A DNA stretch of 64,000 nucleotides. Source: Sulfurimonas sp. GTDB taxonomy: Bacteria; Campylobacterota; Campylobacteria; Campylobacterales; Sulfurimonadaceae. The number at the start of each line of letters is the position of its first letter. The first letter of the stretch is position 1. Shown here piece after piece: positions 62,430-64,000 of this stretch. The notes beneath the pieces are model-generated. The model made no database searches. It was given only the letters and a program-made list of their open reading frames with translations, and was not told where the DNA came from. The position numbers and the translations under genes are program-made. The stretch lies in the NCBI RefSeq assembly GCF_026991475.1, contig NZ_JALXBK010000047.1, positions 97,443-161,442 on the forward strand, in the 5' to 3' direction.

Positions 62430-62966
62430 TTATTTTTCTTGATTCTGTTTCATTGTTTCAATAACATCATCTACACTCTGCCCTTGAGCGGCTACTGGCG
62501 TTATACCAAGAGCAAGCAAATTATCTTTCACACCTTTACCAAACTCATAAGAGACAAAAATATCTACACCATTTGCTTTAAGAAATCTAGGAATTTCAGT
62601 ACCAACATGAAGTCCTCTATTTCCTTCACTATCTTTTTCTATTACAATATTTTCATCTTTAATCTTTTTCATAATTGGATTTTCAATCATCTCTAAAAAT
62701 TCACCCTCTGGAAGTGAATAAAAAACTATATTTTTTGCAAGCCCAATATGCTTTGCAAGACGCTCTCTACCATTTGTCATAAATGCCACTTTCATTTGTA
62801 ATCCTTCCCTATTATTTTCATTTTTTGAAAAGATGCCTTGGAAATTTCTTCTTCCAAAACCTCTACCACCACCAAAACTTCCATTGTCACCAAAGTTTCT
62901 TCCTCTACTAAGGCCTCTGTGTTTTCTACCAAAACCTTGACCTTTTCCTCTTGTAAACTCTCTCAT
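62430..62966 (-). CDS. NifX/orange-protein-like protein with Gly/Arg-rich N-terminus
   Basis: 178 residues in two parts. Residues 1-57 are Gly/Arg/Phe-rich (GKGQGFGRKHRGLSRGRNF and further repeats), like the DUF5320-type proteins that accompany orange-protein clusters. Residues 58-178 form a NifX-like domain: MKVAFMTNGRERLAKHIGLA, VSYEFGKGVKDNLLALGI and GQSVDDVIETM. Two starts look good: 62966 with AAGGA upstream, and the in-frame ATG at 62795 (Met58) with AAGGA 7 bases before it. It is the first gene of the unit that continues with the MFS and hydrolase genes. Confidence 0.78.
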   Translation of the reverse strand: MREFTRGKGQGFGRKHRGLSRGRNFGDNGSFGGGRGFGRRNFQGIFSKNENNREGLQMKVAFMTNGRERLAKHIGLAKNIVFYSLPEGEFLEMIENPIMKKIKDENIVIEKDSEGNRGLHVGTEIPRFLKANGVDIFVSYEFGKGVKDNLLALGITPVAAQGQSVDDVIETMKQNQEK

Positions 62967-62995
62967 TTTAAATCCTTAAAATTTAGTTTATATGC

Positions 62996-63037
62996 ACATA
63001 TGTTCAGAATTATAACAAACATATGTTCATTTGTCAA
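62996..63037 (-). promoter_or_regulatory. Promoter with two TGAACATATG-type operators, copy 2
   Basis: On the minus strand: TTGACA (63032-63037), 17-bp spacer, TATAAT (63009-63014). AACATATGTT lies in the spacer (63018-63027), and a second GAACATATGT lies just past the -10 (62996-63005), near the expected transcript start. It drives the Gly/Arg-rich NifX-like gene. Confidence 0.75.
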
Positions 63038-63101
63038 ATTTTTTAAGAGATTGAAAAATTAAAAAAAAGGGAAATTTATAAAAAAGTTTAAATTAGGATT
63101 G

Positions 63102-63129
63102 AAGTTCATCTCAAAATTTTAAGATGAAC
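63102..63129 (-). terminator. Inverted repeat downstream of the DUF3365 gene
   Basis: AGTTCATCT (63102-63110) and AGATGAACT (63121-63129), a perfect 9-bp stem extended inward by AAAA/TTTT. It begins 26 bases past the DUF3365 stop on the minus strand. The T-rich tail is weak, so either termination or mRNA stabilisation is possible. Confidence 0.6.
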
Positions 63130-63154
63130 TGAGTGTAGAAATATGATGAAGTAT

Positions 63155-63718
63155 TTATTTTATGATTGTAACAACAAACGCACCTCTAAAGTCGCCTTTT
63201 TTATATCCAACTGCTTTGTCATTTGGATATTTCGCTTTAATGAGTTTATATGCCTCTGGATCTCTTGTTTTTGCATCACCGTGACAAGTTAAACATACAC
63301 CTTTGTTGATGAAAATTGGTTTATAAACTTTATAAGAGTTTTTCGCTATCTCTTTTACTATCATTTTAGGTACTGTTTTGTGTGCAGCTACATCACTCTG
63401 AATCTGCTCAAGCACTTTTGCTTCATCTGCCGTTGGTTTGTCTGCTGGGTTTCTATACTTAAGTGAAACTCTTTTTACACTTACACCTTTTGGATAGCTC
63501 GCATTTACCTTTTTAGCGATGCCCGATGCCTCATCAAGACAAAAACCTGCCGCTTGAACTGGTCCACCTGCTTTCATATTTTGTTTCATATGTGACTTTA
63601 AAGCTCCACCCATTTTCATAATGGCACTCTTAGCCTCTTGTTTTATCTCTTTATTTGTAGCAGCACTCAAAAGTGAAGCACTCGCCAGTAACATAATCGG
63701 CAATACGATTCTTTTCAT
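63155..63718 (-). CDS. DUF3365 (Tll0287-like) periplasmic haem protein
   Basis: 187-residue periplasmic protein with a signal peptide (about 1-19) and one haem c motif, CLTCHGD (142-146), in the setting typical of DUF3365: YRNPADKPTADEAKVL and KPIFINKGVCLTCHGDAK. Such proteins are single-haem sensors or electron carriers. It is a one-gene unit under the third TGAACATATG promoter, which ties it to the NifX-like/MFS genes. Confidence 0.85.
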   Translation of the reverse strand: MKRIVLPIMLLASASLLSAATNKEIKQEAKSAIMKMGGALKSHMKQNMKAGGPVQAAGFCLDEASGIAKKVNASYPKGVSVKRVSLKYRNPADKPTADEAKVLEQIQSDVAAHKTVPKMIVKEIAKNSYKVYKPIFINKGVCLTCHGDAKTRDPEAYKLIKAKYPNDKAVGYKKGDFRGAFVVTIIK

Positions 63719-63751
63719 TTTTCTTCCTTTTATAGTTTTATAATATACAAA

Positions 63752-63780
63752 ATTATATCGGACATATGTTCACAAGTCAA
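63752..63780 (-). promoter_or_regulatory. Promoter with TGAACATATG operator, copy 3
   Basis: On the minus strand: TTGACT (63775-63780), 17-bp spacer with TGTGAACATATGTCC, TATAAT (63752-63757). It serves the DUF3365 haem protein gene 34 bases downstream and differs from copy 1 by one base over its 29-base core. Confidence 0.78.
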
Positions 63781-63840
63781 GTAAAATCAACTCTTGTTTT
63801 AGAAGATAAGATATAATAAGCTATTCAAATGGAGAAAAAA

Positions 63841-64000
63841 ATGGCAATGGCTAAAAACTTTAGTGTTGGATACGGATTTTTAATTATGGCAGCTGTGGTT
63901 ATTGTACTTGCAGGCATTAAGGCTGCTTCTGCTATTGTAGTTCCCTTTTTACTTTCACTTTTTCTTGCCATTATTCTCTCTCCCCTGTTTTTATGGCTCA
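63841..64000 (+). CDS. AI-2E family transporter, N-terminal fragment cut by the window edge
   Basis: The first 53 residues of a membrane protein that runs off the window. FSVGYGFLIMAAVVIVLAGI and IVVPFLLSLFLAIILSPLF are the two opening helices of the AI-2E (PerM/TqsA) transporter family. The ATG has GGAGAAAAAA directly before it, and TATAAT at 63812-63817 is a likely -10. It diverges from the DUF3365 gene. Confidence 0.75.
   Translation, partial: MAMAKNFSVGYGFLIMAAVVIVLAGIKAASAIVVPFLLSLFLAIILSPLFLWL

Noticed and set aside
1-64000. CRISPR arrays, rRNA, tRNA and insertion sequences
   Set aside because: I found no regularly spaced direct repeats, no tRNA-like cloverleaf with a conserved T arm, no rRNA core sequence and no transposase frame.

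Overview
The window looks like chromosome from a Campylobacterota bacterium close to Sulfurimonas. The evidence is a low G+C content (about one third by eye), tightly packed genes, paired DUF2393 membrane proteins, the nuoABC order, a TsdA-like dihaem cytochrome, many c-type cytochromes and Cache sensors, and a GlnA without the adenylylation tyrosine. I see no rRNA, tRNA, IS element, prophage or CRISPR array, and no gene-free stretch longer than 300 bases.

Layout. 0-1.7 kb: start of a complex I operon (nuoA, nuoB, nuoC, leftward). 1.9-7.7 kb: an AAA+ ATPase, a secreted lipase with a FadL-type channel, endonuclease IV and small proteins. 7.8-9.1 kb: a Y-family polymerase. 9.1-16.4 kb: a leftward signalling and electron-transfer cluster holding an EAL protein, a lone periplasmic Cache protein, an OmpR-type regulator with its kinase, a TsdA-like cytochrome and a phosphate-type porin. 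16.5-26.7 kb: a DUF234 protein, a J-domain protein, purF, a YhcC-type radical SAM protein, DUF2393 pair, hisIE, an SPFH protein, ilvE and two convergent desaturases. 26.9-34.1 kb: the phosphate-starvation locus (porin, pstS, pstC, pstA, pstB, phoU and a PhoR-like kinase) with three matching Pho-box promoters. 34.2-37.5 kb: glnA and leuA. 37.5-46.7 kb: a seven-gene leftward run from alaS to a class A penicillin-binding protein, largely with overlapping ends. 46.8-53.4 kb: a cytoplasmic chemotaxis receptor, an Nfu-type protein, a flavoprotein and several membrane proteins. 53.5-56.6 kb: a BrnT/BrnA-like toxin-antitoxin pair, peroxiredoxin, rhodanese and a pentahaem cytochrome. 56.6-63.7 kb: a leftward locus with two NifX/orange-protein-like proteins, a DUF134 protein, three MFS transporters, a metallo-beta-lactamase-fold enzyme and haem proteins. 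The window ends in the start of an AI-2E family transporter.

Two observations stand out. First, the octamer AAACGCAG (reverse complement CTGCGTTT) occurs 42 times by my hand count, exactly 21 on each strand, in all reading frames and also outside genes, where about one or two copies would be expected by chance. The density, strand symmetry and extended consensus YAAACGCAG resemble a DNA uptake sequence; a Chi-like site is the main alternative. Second, the 56.6-63.7 kb locus has three near-identical promoters (TTGAC-type -35, 17 bp, TATAAT) with a TGAACATATG operator inside the spacer, which ties three transcription units into one apparent redox- or metal-related regulon of unknown function.
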